Positions 18,615 through 27,964 of a stretch of DNA of 64,000 bases are shown here, piece after piece. The stretch's first letter is position 1, and each line of letters opens with the position of its first letter. This stretch comes from Vallitalea okinawensis (GTDB lineage Bacteria; Bacillota; Clostridia; Lachnospirales; PQDH01). The position numbers were made by a program, and so were the translations under genes. Under the pieces are notes generated by a model. It was not told the origin of the DNA. It was given only the letters and a program-made list of their open reading frames with translations, and made no database searches. The stretch covers positions 1-64,000 of the forward strand of contig NZ_PQDH01000004.1 in the NCBI RefSeq assembly GCF_002964605.1. The letters run 5' to 3'.

Positions 18615-19172
18615 TCATATATAACTAAGTTCATTGATACGTTTTGGATACAGAGCTAACTTACCCATGTATATAAGTTCATGTTGATTCATTTTCTTAT
18701 TAAAATCTATGGGTGTTACATTATTTGGTGCTTTATCGAATTCCAGTATACTGCTTTCTTTGAGAACTTCTGCCACAAAGTGGGAGCAAAAATACTTATT
18801 TTCTCGATCGCATGTTATACCAAATCTTAATGTAACAACACCAACTAAGTTATAGCCATACTTTCTAGGATCTTTCTTAAATTCCCCAATAAGTTCAAGT
18901 AACTGGTTATATTGCTCTTCATCGACTGGTACTTTATAAACACCAGCATATGTATTTTTAAACCTAGCAAAGGTACCTTTTTGTATATCTTCTTCAACGA
19001 ATCCTGCAATGAACGGATTACGCGGTTTTAAACGTCCAAAAGAATAGATTTCATCTAGTTCTTCATCTAATGCTAAAGAAACATGTGTATATTCTGCTCT
19101 TGAGCAATATTTGATTAGAGTTGCAAAAGCAGAACTTGTGTGGCTCAGCACAATATAAACATATCTTTTCAT
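18615..19172 (-). CDS. Permuted papain-like (YiiX/NlpC-P60-like) protein
   Basis: 185 residues, no signal peptide. It carries the order of a circularly permuted papain fold: catalytic His first (H30 in YTHVSLAL) and catalytic Cys later (C129 in YFCSHFVAEVL). This is the layout of YiiX/YaeF-type (C92) amidases and related lipid- or peptide-cleaving enzymes. YGYNLVGV before the Cys also fits. The substrate is unknown. It is monocistronic and convergent with the CNNM gene. Confidence 0.65.
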   Translation of the reverse strand: MKRYVYIVLSHTSSAFATLIKYCSRAEYTHVSLALDEELDEIYSFGRLKPRNPFIAGFVEEDIQKGTFARFKNTYAGVYKVPVDEEQYNQLLELIGEFKKDPRKYGYNLVGVVTLRFGITCDRENKYFCSHFVAEVLKESSILEFDKAPNNVTPIDFNKKMNQHELIYMGKLALYPKRINELSYI

Positions 19173-19557
19173 CTATTTCATCCCATCCCTGAAGTATTTT
19201 CATGTGAGTGTACTAGCAGATGTAGTATACTTAATATCTATATTAAAGTATAATCAGCTTACTGTCAATAAATACAACATGAAAAGAGTTATATAAGCAT
19301 TACTTTACAAATTTTGATATTATATTGTATAATTATAGTATATCTATGATATAGCCTAAAATTTAGTTATTCCTATCTAGTAATCTTTCTAATAAAATAA
19401 TAATTATCACATTCCTGCCAGATGATCTAGCGTAAATCCAAACCATAGCAATAGGTGTATTTTAGTATCAATATATTTCATCACAAAACTACCACATCTA
19501 CAATTTATAATAAATGAAATCATAATCACATCGATATGTGGAAGGAGGTATACTTTG
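19173..19557. other. Intergenic region with promoter-like sequence for the diguanylate cyclase
   Basis: This 385-bp AT-rich gap between divergent genes contains TTTACA-18-TATAAT (19304-19333) facing the cyclase gene, leaving a leader of about 215 bases. I looked for a c-di-GMP (GEMM) riboswitch and saw no match to its conserved core. No small ORF with a ribosome binding site was seen. Confidence 0.4.
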
Positions 19558-21138
19558 ATGAATATAAAATATGCATTAGAAAATAAAAAATTATTTACGA
19601 AGTATTTGCTATACCTATTTCTAATTTTTTCAGCAATTTATATTTTTGAATTTCTTATTTTACAGAGCAATGAAGTACTTACTGAGCGAAACAAGATTAA
19701 GCTCAATGAAGAGCATCTGGTCAATTCAGAGAAGTATATATTAGCTAAAGAATTCAGTAGTATTATTTCGGATCTACTGTACATTTCCGATAATTATAGA
19801 ATGCATGCAATAGATGAAAACTCACAATATAATGTAGAAGAGGATTGGAGGAGTTTTGTCGATAACAAAAAGATATATGATCAATTGAGGTACATTGATT
19901 CAGAGGGTAGTGAAGTTCTTAGAATTAATTACAGAGATAAGGGATCCTATGTGGTACCGGATAAATTGCTTCAAAATAAAGTCAATAGAGATTACTTTCA
20001 AAACACCATCAATCTTAAATCAGGTCAAGTATTTATATCCAAGGTCGATTTAAACATAGAAGAAGGAACCATAGAAATGCCTTTAAAACCCATGATTCGT
20101 TTTTCTACTCCACTGATGAATAGGGATGGTGAAAAAGTAGGTATAGTTGTACTTAATTATTATGCAAGGTTTTTGTTAGATGAATTTAAAGCTATTTCTG
20201 AACGCAGTCAAGGAGAAATAGCCTTGGTTAACAAAGATGGTTTCTGGATTAGTAATGATGATAGTGGTAAAGAATGGGGATTTATGTATGAGGACAAGCA
20301 ACACATAAGTTTTATGGATGAATTTAATGAAGAGTGGTCCTATATTAAAGATATGGAGGAAGGTAGCTTAATATCTGACAAGGGATTATTTGTATTTTCT
20401 AGAACAGAGAATATAAAAAAGAGCCAGTCTGTAACTCATTATGATCTTTATCTAGATGAAAATAATTGGATGATTATATCCTACATACCAAAAAATAGCG
20501 AATTGGGCTATATCTTTGATGATAATTTCGGAAAGATTCTTTTAAAAGATTTAATGGGGAACTGGTTTGTATTTGTGATCATCCTAATCGCAGCTTTTTT
20601 CCTAGCCATCTTAATGGTGATTAATCGTATTTCAAAGGATGAAATCAAATTTTATTCAGAGTATGATGCAATGACCAATCTATTAAACAGACGAGCAGGT
20701 CTTGAAAGATTACATGCAACGATAAATGATCATAAACACTCCGCAATTTGCTTTGTCGATATCAATGGTTTGAAAACAGTTAATGATGTTTTAGGGCATG
20801 CAAAAGGGGATGAATTAATTATCACATTCTCAAAAATAATGAAAAAATGTATAAGACAAAATGATTATATTTCTCGCTTGGGTGGTGATGAGTTTCTTAT
20901 CGTTTTACCAAATACGACTTTAGAGCAAGCTGAAAGTGTCTGGGAAAGAATTAAGCAAGAATACGAGTTAATCAATAAAGAAGAGAAGAGGAAATACATA
21001 TTAAGTGCAAGCCATGGTATATCTTATTGTAATTGTGATAATGATACATATATTGATAACCTTGTCAATATGGCAGATGAGAAAATGTACGAAGAAAAAA
21101 GAGAGATAAAGAAAAATATTAAAATTATAAGAGATTAA
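19558..21138 (+). CDS. Membrane diguanylate cyclase with extracellular sensor
   Basis: 526 residues from ATG 19558 after GAAGGAGG (TTG at 19555 is the alternative). Helix 1 near residues 18-35, an extracellular Cache-like sensor (about 40-335), helix 2 near 345-365, then a GGDEF domain to the end. The catalytic loop is LGGDEF, and RQND sits at the right distance upstream to be an intact product-inhibition (RxxD) site; CFVDINGLK and NDVLGHAKGD complete the active site. It should make c-di-GMP in response to an external ligand. Confidence 0.92.
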   Translation: MNIKYALENKKLFTKYLLYLFLIFSAIYIFEFLILQSNEVLTERNKIKLNEEHLVNSEKYILAKEFSSIISDLLYISDNYRMHAIDENSQYNVEEDWRSFVDNKKIYDQLRYIDSEGSEVLRINYRDKGSYVVPDKLLQNKVNRDYFQNTINLKSGQVFISKVDLNIEEGTIEMPLKPMIRFSTPLMNRDGEKVGIVVLNYYARFLLDEFKAISERSQGEIALVNKDGFWISNDDSGKEWGFMYEDKQHISFMDEFNEEWSYIKDMEEGSLISDKGLFVFSRTENIKKSQSVTHYDLYLDENNWMIISYIPKNSELGYIFDDNFGKILLKDLMGNWFVFVIILIAAFFLAILMVINRISKDEIKFYSEYDAMTNLLNRRAGLERLHATINDHKHSAICFVDINGLKTVNDVLGHAKGDELIITFSKIMKKCIRQNDYISRLGGDEFLIVLPNTTLEQAESVWERIKQEYELINKEEKRKYILSASHGISYCNCDNDTYIDNLVNMADEKMYEEKREIKKNIKIIRD

Positions 21139-21160
21139 CAAAATATTTACCCTTTTATCT

Positions 21161-21190
21161 AATCCTGTATAGTGATACAGGATTTTTTTT
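21161..21190 (+). terminator. Rho-independent terminator
   Basis: AATCCTGTA (21161-21169) pairs with TACAGGATT (21175-21183), loop TAGTGA-type, followed by seven T. Confidence 0.88.
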
Positions 21191-21251
21191 GTTGTATAAT
21201 TTATGAGCTATAGAAGTTTCTTAATTTATTAGTTTTGGAGGAATTTTAGTG

Positions 21252-21302
21252 ATGAAGGAGAAAGTTACCTATAGAATAGATGAAAAGGAGGGATTACATT
21301 GA
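21252..21302 (+). CDS. Possible 16-residue leader peptide before aminopeptidase P
   Basis: ATG at 21252 opens MKEKVTYRIDEKEGLH and its TGA stop (21300-21302) overlaps the TTG start of the next gene (TTGA, 21299-21302). GGAGGAA lies about 11 bases upstream of the ATG, and the ribosome binding site of the downstream gene lies inside this ORF. The arrangement suggests translational coupling. There is no recognisable family and it may not be translated. Confidence 0.3.
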   Translation: MKEKVTYRIDEKEGLH

Positions 21303-23071
21303 TTAACGCTAGAATTCAATCATTTCGACAGAAAATGATGGAGCATCAAATAGACTGTTATATTATACCTAGTTCCGATGCCCATCAAAGTGAGTATGTT
21401 GCTGAACATTGGCAATGCAGGGCATGGATTTCTGGATTTACTGGTTCAGTAGGAACTGTCGTCATAACGTCGAATAAAGCATGTCTCTGGGTGGATGGTA
21501 GGTATCATGTGCAAGCAGAAAAGCAGTTAAAAGGATCAGAGTTTATCTTAATGAAGCAAGGCTTACAAGGGGTACCAAATTTTATTGAATGGATTGAAGA
21601 AGAGATGCAGGAAGGACAGACCATAGGATTTGATGGTCATGTCATGGCATCAAGTATCTATAAGGAATTATTGCACATTGGTAAAAAGAAAGTATTAAAA
21701 TTTAAGATGAATGATGATTTAATGGATCACATTTGGGAAGATCGCCCTCCGTTGCCGAAAAAGAAAGCTTTTGTCTTAGATACTTCTTACGCAGGCAAAA
21801 CTAGACTTGAGAAGATTCGGGATGTACGTGAAGAGATGAAAAAGCTAGGAGGAGAGTCTTATTTAATCCCAAATCTTGATGATCTCTGTTGGTTATTCAA
21901 TATACGTGGCAATGATGTTAAGTTTAGTCCAGTAGTTATTGGCTATGGTTTAGTAACCATGTCAGAGGCGAGTTTATTTATTGATGAATGTAAATTATCT
22001 GAATCAGTACGAGCAGAACTTGAAGGGGATAATATACGAATACTAACTTATGATTATATAAAAGAGTATTTGGAGAAAATGGATGTTACTTCAATGATTT
22101 ATACACCTGCGTTAACGAGTATTTCACTGATTAAAGCTCTTAAGCCATCAGTAAAATGTATTGAAGAAGAAGCTATAGCTTCTAGATTGAAAGGCATTAA
22201 AAATGATACTGAAATAAAGAATCTCAGAGAATGCCAAATCATTGATGGTATAGCTATGGTTCGATTTATTAAGTGGCTCACAGAAAATCTTGATACCGAT
22301 CAAATAACGGAGCTTACAGTAGAAGAACAATTACGCCTATATAGAGGTCAGCATAAATTGTATAGAGGAGAGAGTTTTAATACCATTGCAGCATATGGCG
22401 AGAATGCAGCAATGATGCATTATGCAGCAAAGGAAGATAGCTTCTCTCATGTAGAAATGAAAGGATTTTTGCTTGTTGATTCGGGAGGTCAGTATTTAAA
22501 TGGTACAACTGATATAACAAGAACCTTTGCAGTAGGCACCTTAACAGAAGAAGAAAAACTTGATTATACCCTTACTCTTCAAGCACATATAGCACTTGCT
22601 AGAGCCATTTTTCTTCACGGCACTACGGGACCTCACTTAGATATACTAGCAAGAAAGCCTATGTGGGATAATGGATTAGACTATAAATGTGGAACTGGTC
22701 ATGGGGTGGGGTTTTTCATGAATGTCCATGAAGGACCACAAACCATTCGAAATAATAACAACAATGTGGCTTTAGAAAAAGGAATGATTTTAACCAATGA
22801 ACCTGGAGTGTATAAGGCTGGTCGTCATGGTGTACGCATTGAAAATACCATGCTTGTGGTTGATGCATTTACAACAGAATGTGGGGAATTCTATAAGTTT
22901 GAAACCATATCCTATTGTCCAATTGATTTAAAAGGAGTTTTAGTTGAGCGATTAACAGAAGAGGAGAAGCGATGGATCAATGCTTATCATCAAATGGCCT
23001 ATGAGAAACTATCACCATTCATGACCCCAGAAGAAGTGGATTTTCTCAGAAGTATTACAATAGCAATTTAA
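21299..23071 (+). CDS. Xaa-Pro aminopeptidase (aminopeptidase P family, M24B)
   Basis: 590 residues, the long three-domain form: two creatinase-like N-terminal domains (about 1-300) and a pita-bread catalytic domain. Metal ligands are visible in order: D394 (VDSGGQY), D405 (TTDITR), His in GTGHGVGFFMNVHEG, Glu in TNEPGVY and Glu in VRIENTM. It removes an N-terminal residue preceding proline, using two metal ions, in the cytoplasm. TTG start at 21299 with AAAGGAGG 8 bases upstream. Confidence 0.93.
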   Translation: MINARIQSFRQKMMEHQIDCYIIPSSDAHQSEYVAEHWQCRAWISGFTGSVGTVVITSNKACLWVDGRYHVQAEKQLKGSEFILMKQGLQGVPNFIEWIEEEMQEGQTIGFDGHVMASSIYKELLHIGKKKVLKFKMNDDLMDHIWEDRPPLPKKKAFVLDTSYAGKTRLEKIRDVREEMKKLGGESYLIPNLDDLCWLFNIRGNDVKFSPVVIGYGLVTMSEASLFIDECKLSESVRAELEGDNIRILTYDYIKEYLEKMDVTSMIYTPALTSISLIKALKPSVKCIEEEAIASRLKGIKNDTEIKNLRECQIIDGIAMVRFIKWLTENLDTDQITELTVEEQLRLYRGQHKLYRGESFNTIAAYGENAAMMHYAAKEDSFSHVEMKGFLLVDSGGQYLNGTTDITRTFAVGTLTEEEKLDYTLTLQAHIALARAIFLHGTTGPHLDILARKPMWDNGLDYKCGTGHGVGFFMNVHEGPQTIRNNNNNVALEKGMILTNEPGVYKAGRHGVRIENTMLVVDAFTTECGEFYKFETISYCPIDLKGVLVERLTEEEKRWINAYHQMAYEKLSPFMTPEEVDFLRSITIAI

Positions 23072-23096
23072 ATATAAAGATATTTCATTTAAAAAT

Positions 23097-23135
23097 AACT
23101 CTCCTGATTCAACTAATGGAGAGTTGTTTTTCTTT
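23097..23135 (+). terminator. Rho-independent terminator
   Basis: AACTCTCC (23097-23104) pairs with GGAGAGTT (23118-23125), then GTTTTTCTTTT. Confidence 0.8.
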
Positions 23136-23171
23136 TAAGTGTTAAATGTACATGTGAAACATATATTAATA

Positions 23172-23200
23172 TTGACTAGATAATTCTAATTTGTTATGCT
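23172..23200 (+). promoter_or_regulatory. Promoter of the MscS gene
   Basis: TTGACT (23172-23177), 17-bp spacer, TATGCT (23195-23200). Confidence 0.65.
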
Positions 23201-23255
23201 ACAAGGTATACAAGGATTTAGCTTTGAAGAAGTATAGATGGGGAGGTTAATAAGA

Positions 23256-24152
23256 ATGGACCAAAATGTTATGGTAGAATTTTTTGAAAACATCGGTATC
23301 GGAAATATTGAGTTAAATAGTAATTTGGTTATATCTATCATACTCATTCTATCCATCTGGATTATTAATAGAGTCCTCATTAAAATCACCCACAAATATA
23401 TGGAGAACGTACAAAGATTTTATTATGTTAAGAAATTAATCAACTACTCTTCCATAACCATTCTACTCATAGTATTGATATCAATTTGGTTAATGAGTGG
23501 TCAATCCATGACCACTTTTCTAGGATTGCTTTCAGCAGGTTTTGCTATAGCTCTAAAAGATTTATTAATCAATTTTGCAGGTTGGCTATTCATTATCCTA
23601 AAAAAGCCTTTTGAGGTAGGCGACAGAATTGAAATAAATAATTCTGCTGGAGATGTTATTGATCAGAGGATTTTTCAGTTTACGATTATAGAGATCGGTA
23701 ATTGGGTTGATGGTGACCAGAGTACTGGAAGACTTATTCATGTACCTAATTCAAAGGTTTTTACTGACAATTTAGCGAACTTTACAAAAGCTTTTCAGTT
23801 TATATGGAGTGAAATGAGTGTCATTATTACATTTGAAAGTGATTGGCAGAAAGCAAAGAAGATTTTATTAGAGATCGTTGATAATAAAGAAATAAGCATT
23901 ATTGATGATGCAAAGAGCCAAATCAAAGAGGCCTCATTAAAGTATATGATTATGTACAAAAACCTAACACCTATCGTCTATACCAGTATAGAAGACTATG
24001 GTATTAAACTTACTATACGCTATCTATGCGACCCAAGAAATAGAAGATCCAGTCGACATGCTATTTATGAAAAGATATTATTAGCATTTAATGAAGAAAT
24101 GGATATAGAATTTGCTTATCCAACTCAGAAGATTTATTTTAATGATAAATAA
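23256..24152 (+). CDS. Small-conductance mechanosensitive channel (MscS)
   Basis: 298 residues from ATG 23256; GGGGAGG 9 bases upstream lies inside the longer frame that starts at 23238, which rules that start out. Three membrane helices (about residues 15-35, 55-80, 85-115) precede the MscS beta domain: GFAIALKDLLINFAGWLFI is the pore helix and KPFEVGDRIE the beta-domain entry. It releases solutes on hypo-osmotic shock. Confidence 0.88.
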   Translation: MDQNVMVEFFENIGIGNIELNSNLVISIILILSIWIINRVLIKITHKYMENVQRFYYVKKLINYSSITILLIVLISIWLMSGQSMTTFLGLLSAGFAIALKDLLINFAGWLFIILKKPFEVGDRIEINNSAGDVIDQRIFQFTIIEIGNWVDGDQSTGRLIHVPNSKVFTDNLANFTKAFQFIWSEMSVIITFESDWQKAKKILLEIVDNKEISIIDDAKSQIKEASLKYMIMYKNLTPIVYTSIEDYGIKLTIRYLCDPRNRRSSRHAIYEKILLAFNEEMDIEFAYPTQKIYFNDK

Positions 24153-24160
24153 TTATTACA

Positions 24161-24200
24161 AATACCCAACTAAAGAGTATCCCTTGGTTGGGTATTATTA
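24161..24200. terminator. Bidirectional terminator
   Basis: AATACCCAAC (24161-24170) pairs with GTTGGGTATT (24187-24196) between convergent genes. Confidence 0.75.
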
Positions 24201-24213
24201 ATTCCATTTGATG

Positions 24214-24534
24214 TTAAGAATTTTTCAGCTTGTCATAAGCAAGTAAAGCTAATTCTTCCCATTTTTCAGAGTACTGGGCATCAATCACATACCAACCGGC
24301 TAAAGGAGGTTTATTCTTAAATGGATTGAGAAGTTCGTAGTCTGAAATAGTATAGGGCGTGAAATCAAATTCTTTACCAAGCTTGAATACCATTTTTTCT
24401 TTATAATAAAATGCAAATACTTTCTTATTGAAGGTTATAGCTGGAGATGACATCATCTTTCCATAAGCAATATCATCAATGTCTGTCACTAATTTTGCTG
24501 CAATATTATCATAGATCATCTTTGGTTCACTCAT
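24214..24534 (-). CDS. TfoX N-terminal-domain-like small protein
   Basis: 106 residues. One compact domain with the TfoX_N pattern: a start helix (IAAKLVTDI), GKMMSSPAITFNKKVFAFYYKEKMVFKLG strands, then GWYVIDAQYSEKW and a last helix. In Proteobacteria TfoX regulates competence, but stand-alone N-terminal domains in Firmicutes have no known role. A strong GGAGGAGA site precedes the ATG. Monocistronic. Confidence 0.65.
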   Translation of the reverse strand: MSEPKMIYDNIAAKLVTDIDDIAYGKMMSSPAITFNKKVFAFYYKEKMVFKLGKEFDFTPYTISDYELLNPFKNKPPLAGWYVIDAQYSEKWEELALLAYDKLKNS

Positions 24535-24643
24535 TATATCTCCTCCGATTTAAATTGCTAACTTATTATGATTTTACCCTATTGGAATAGTTGCAGTCAA
24601 ATGAGTGATCATCCTTTTAACCTATAAATAAATTTATAATACT

Positions 24644-26035
24644 TTAATGCAATAACCATTCAGGTAAATAAGCTTTTGTATTATCAATCATAATATTGAA
24701 AAGCTCTGTTGACTCTTCTATAGATAATCTTTTCACCATAGGTTCATTGGCAAATATATTCATGATGCCTTGTTTATCTTGATTGAAGAATGCATGAATG
24801 AGGGCTTCTTGATTAATGGCATGTTGTAATACAAGATTTTGGACGTTAAGCGGCAAGTTGCCAGTTTGAACGGGCTTAACTGACCCGCTTTTAAAAACAG
24901 CATTTGTCTCAACAACAGCTCCTTTAGGTAGCCATGGTATCTGACCAGCGTTAGGTAGATTGACATTGGAAACGAATGATTTTAAGCCTAAGATAGATTT
25001 AATTTGCTGAACACCTTCTTCGCCTGATGGTGAAATAGTCAGCTCTTTCTTTCCTGCAATAATATCATTTGTTTCCTGATTTTTGTTTCTTAAGCTATTA
25101 ATTCTTCTTTCCACTTTTGTCAACCAATAGATCCACTTTTCTTGGTCACTTTCATTTTTTAGGTACCATTGAGGAACAAATTCGATAAGGTGTCTATCGC
25201 CAGCTGCTGCAATAACTCCGTATCTTCTGAAAAGATCAAACTTTACTTTATGAGCATTTTTAAAAGGATCTCCTCTGTGTTCTTCTTTGATCAGTCCATG
25301 ATCATAATATTTGTTAGCAAATTGAGTATAAATGGGTATTAGATCAATATCCTTGTAAAATGCCTCATCGATCCAAGTGAAATGATTAATACCAGAAACA
25401 TTAACCTTAATTTGAGATCGATCAGTTAATCCTAAGTTGAGTTCTTCATTAAGTGCAGTCATTAACAATTCTTGTGTTCCAAATACTTCATGGCAGCACC
25501 CAAAGGCTTTAATTTGTGGGAAAACTTGATATAATGTTCTAACACATAAGGTCATAGGGTTGGTGTAATTGATGACCCAAGCATCTGGCGCATAATCCTT
25601 AATAGCATTGGCTATTTCTATATACATAGGAATGGTCCTTAAAGCTCTTATATAGCCACCAGGACCAACAGTATCACCAACCGCCTGATAGATGCCGTAA
25701 CACTCAGGTGTATGAACATCGGAGTACATATCTTTTTCTATTGTCCCAGGAGTAATAGAAATAATAACGAAGTTTGCTCCCTCTAGGGCATCTTTAAGTG
25801 TATGGACTGCTTTATAATGCCATGTCGTTTTAGCGCCAGGTAAGTTATTAAACATATTACCGATAACTTCATTTTTCTTTGCAGCCTTTGTATCTATATC
25901 GTAAAGCCTAACTTCTCCACTGATTGACTCTTCAATAATTAAGTCAGACATAATTTTCCTAGCCCACTGCCTACTTCCTCCACCAATGTAAGCTATATTA
26001 ATCTTGTTGCTTGTTCTTTTTTCGTGTGTATTCAT
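24644..26035 (-). CDS. lplD: GH4 glycosidase, alpha-galacturonidase-like (LplD type)
   Basis: 463 residues. NAD-binding Rossmann start IAYIGGGSRQWARK and the GH4 metal/catalytic motif CHEV at residues 181-184 (Cys181, His182), the signature reported for the LplD alpha-galacturonidase group rather than the CN-P of 6-phospho-beta-glucosidases. VGDTVGPGGYIRALRTIP and NYTNPM are further GH4 blocks. GH4 enzymes need NAD+ and Mn2+ and cleave by redox elimination. It is the last gene of an lplBCAD-like operon (30277 to 24644), so the importer probably brings in its substrate, most likely a galacturonide. Confidence 0.8.
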   Translation of the reverse strand: MNTHEKRTSNKINIAYIGGGSRQWARKIMSDLIIEESISGEVRLYDIDTKAAKKNEVIGNMFNNLPGAKTTWHYKAVHTLKDALEGANFVIISITPGTIEKDMYSDVHTPECYGIYQAVGDTVGPGGYIRALRTIPMYIEIANAIKDYAPDAWVINYTNPMTLCVRTLYQVFPQIKAFGCCHEVFGTQELLMTALNEELNLGLTDRSQIKVNVSGINHFTWIDEAFYKDIDLIPIYTQFANKYYDHGLIKEEHRGDPFKNAHKVKFDLFRRYGVIAAAGDRHLIEFVPQWYLKNESDQEKWIYWLTKVERRINSLRNKNQETNDIIAGKKELTISPSGEEGVQQIKSILGLKSFVSNVNLPNAGQIPWLPKGAVVETNAVFKSGSVKPVQTGNLPLNVQNLVLQHAINQEALIHAFFNQDKQGIMNIFANEPMVKRLSIEESTELFNIMIDNTKAYLPEWLLH

Positions 26036-26096
26036 ATCAAAACTCCTTGCATGATAGTTAGTGACGTAATAATACCTAAGTGAAAAGTAAAGTTAT

Positions 26097-26140
26097 GGGA
26101 TTAACCCTTACTAGTTGTTTGATGTGGTTAATCCCGTTTT
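26097..26140. terminator. Intra-operon hairpin between lipoprotein and GH4 genes
   Basis: GGGATTAACC (26097-26106) pairs perfectly with GGTTAATCCC (26126-26135) around a 19-base loop. The T-run (GTTTTTTG) is on the plus side, so on the minus strand it is less a terminator than a stabilising or attenuating hairpin that could lower GH4 expression relative to the binding protein. Confidence 0.55.
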
Positions 26141-26149
26141 TTGAATCCA

Positions 26150-27847
26150 TTATCTATTTCGATCAAGAGCTGTGTTATAAATCTCTACAAGTCTTTCCAT
26201 CCCTATTTCGTTACACTTTGTTATATAATTGTTCCACCAAGTATCGTTTATTTGTGTATAAGCATTAGTTATAGCTTCTGCGAAAGCTTCATCTTGATAA
26301 AACTCAAGGTTAGTTTTGATGTTATTAATTTCATCTTGTTCTTCTGAAGTAAAGCTGACTGGTACACCTGGAACAAAATTAACCTCTCCCGATGCATAGG
26401 CCTCAAGATATATTTTTTCTATCTCATCTACAGGTGATTTACCAAATTCTTCACCATACTTGATGTGTCTGAAAGTATCATGAATAACGTCTGGTGTTAT
26501 ACCAATATTTAAGAAGCCATTATCGTAACGAGCAGTTTTACTATTGTTGTTAAAGTCTGCATAGATCAGGTCATTCCACTCTTTTGTTTCTTGATAAACG
26601 CGTATACCATCAACAGTATCAACAAGTTCAATTTGTTCGCCAATAATACCGTATGCATTTTGTATAATAAGCTCTTCAGTTAAGAAGGAATCCAGTACTG
26701 CGGCGGCAAGTTCAACATTTTTACTTGAGCTAGATATTCCGATACGACCTTTTCTCATAAAGTGAGTAGCTCGTTGGTCAAGTCGCTGGCCATCGAATTC
26801 TGTAGGCAACATAGGTACAAGCTCAAAACCTTCTGGCATATTAGGCTGATCATTAAAACCTATGGTGCTTGCACTCCATATGGTAAAGCCACCACGGTCT
26901 GAAGGGAAGTACATGTTTTTAGGATCGTCCTCAGTGAACAACTCCTTACTGAAAATACCTATATCATACCATCTAGAAGTTTCTGTTAAAGCGTGTCTGA
27001 ACTCATTTGTGCTCCACCCATGGTAAAATTCTGAACCATCATCACTAATAATGACACGACCAGTTGCTCTACTTTCTGTACGAGCACCAAAAATTGGAGG
27101 TAGGTTTTGCTTTAATACCCATGCTTTGGAGACAAAAGGAACAGTGATACCGCCGGCTCCAAGGTTATTATCTTTGAATGCTAGTAATACTTCTTCAAGT
27201 TCCTCGGTAGTTTGAGGAACTTCCATACCTACTTTTTCCAGCCAATCTTTTCTGATCAAAGGTACATGGGTTGGTTTAAATCTCTCAGCAGAAGCAATTA
27301 AGAAGAGCTCTCCTTGGGGAGTGACGCTTGCTTCATAGATCTGTTGACCCAGTGGATGATTTTCAAAAAAGTTTTTTGTATTAGGCATTAAATCCATGTA
27401 CTGATTAAGATCAACAAATGCTCCTTCATTAGCAAATTGAACCATGGCATCATTTAAATGGGCCACAGATATAATGTCAGAAGGAAATCCTTCAGTAGCA
27501 TGTAAGTTAAGATCTGTAGTATCGTCTACATTTGGATTAGCAGTACCAATTAACTTGACACCTGTTGCTTCTTCATAAAAGTTTGCAAAAGTTGAATCTG
27601 TGGTAAAGGAAAATCCACCATCTTGTTTAGCAAAGATAGATATCTCAGCTGGTTCATTAACAATCTGGCCGAATGTACCATCATAAACAATATTTGAATC
27701 TGTTTTTTTAGTTTCTTTCTTCGTTTCCTTTTTTACTTCATCTTGATTATCGCTAGTTACATTAGTATCATCAGTTTTTTGTCCAGTACAAGCGATTAGA
27801 CTGACTGATAAAGTAAGGATAAGTAATAAAGCTAAAATTCTTTTCAA
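26150..27847 (-). CDS. lplA: ABC sugar-binding lipoprotein (LplA-like)
   Basis: 565 residues from a TTG at 27847 placed by GAGGAGGA six bases upstream; an ATG at 27871 precedes that ribosome binding site and is unlikely. The signal peptide ends in lipobox LIAC with lipid-anchor Cys20, followed by a Lys/Thr/Asp linker. The large extracellular domain is of the YtcQ/LplA group. It follows its two permeases and is followed by the GH4 gene, giving gene content equal to lplABCD of Bacillus. Confidence 0.87.
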   Translation of the reverse strand: MKRILALLLILTLSVSLIACTGQKTDDTNVTSDNQDEVKKETKKETKKTDSNIVYDGTFGQIVNEPAEISIFAKQDGGFSFTTDSTFANFYEEATGVKLIGTANPNVDDTTDLNLHATEGFPSDIISVAHLNDAMVQFANEGAFVDLNQYMDLMPNTKNFFENHPLGQQIYEASVTPQGELFLIASAERFKPTHVPLIRKDWLEKVGMEVPQTTEELEEVLLAFKDNNLGAGGITVPFVSKAWVLKQNLPPIFGARTESRATGRVIISDDGSEFYHGWSTNEFRHALTETSRWYDIGIFSKELFTEDDPKNMYFPSDRGGFTIWSASTIGFNDQPNMPEGFELVPMLPTEFDGQRLDQRATHFMRKGRIGISSSSKNVELAAAVLDSFLTEELIIQNAYGIIGEQIELVDTVDGIRVYQETKEWNDLIYADFNNNSKTARYDNGFLNIGITPDVIHDTFRHIKYGEEFGKSPVDEIEKIYLEAYASGEVNFVPGVPVSFTSEEQDEINNIKTNLEFYQDEAFAEAITNAYTQINDTWWNNYITKCNEIGMERLVEIYNTALDRNR

Positions 27848-27878
27848 TTGAGTTCCTCCTCTTATTTTCATTTTACCC

Positions 27879-27895
27879 CCCGAAAAAGCTTCGGG
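27879..27895 (-). other. Small hairpin between permease and lipoprotein genes
   Basis: CCCGAA (27879-27884) and TTCGGG (27890-27895) form a short GC-rich stem in the 117-bp gap before the binding-protein gene. Such hairpins often stabilise the abundant binding-protein mRNA; that role is inferred. Confidence 0.4.
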
Positions 27896-27964
27896 ATATA
27901 GATTTTATCTACAAGATCTTTTCTTTTATACAGTATTGTTTATTAAAAGAGTAGACCTATGTAT

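Noticed and set aside
19173-19557. c-di-GMP riboswitch upstream of the diguanylate cyclase
   Set aside because: The conserved GEMM core and tetraloop receptor were not found by eye.
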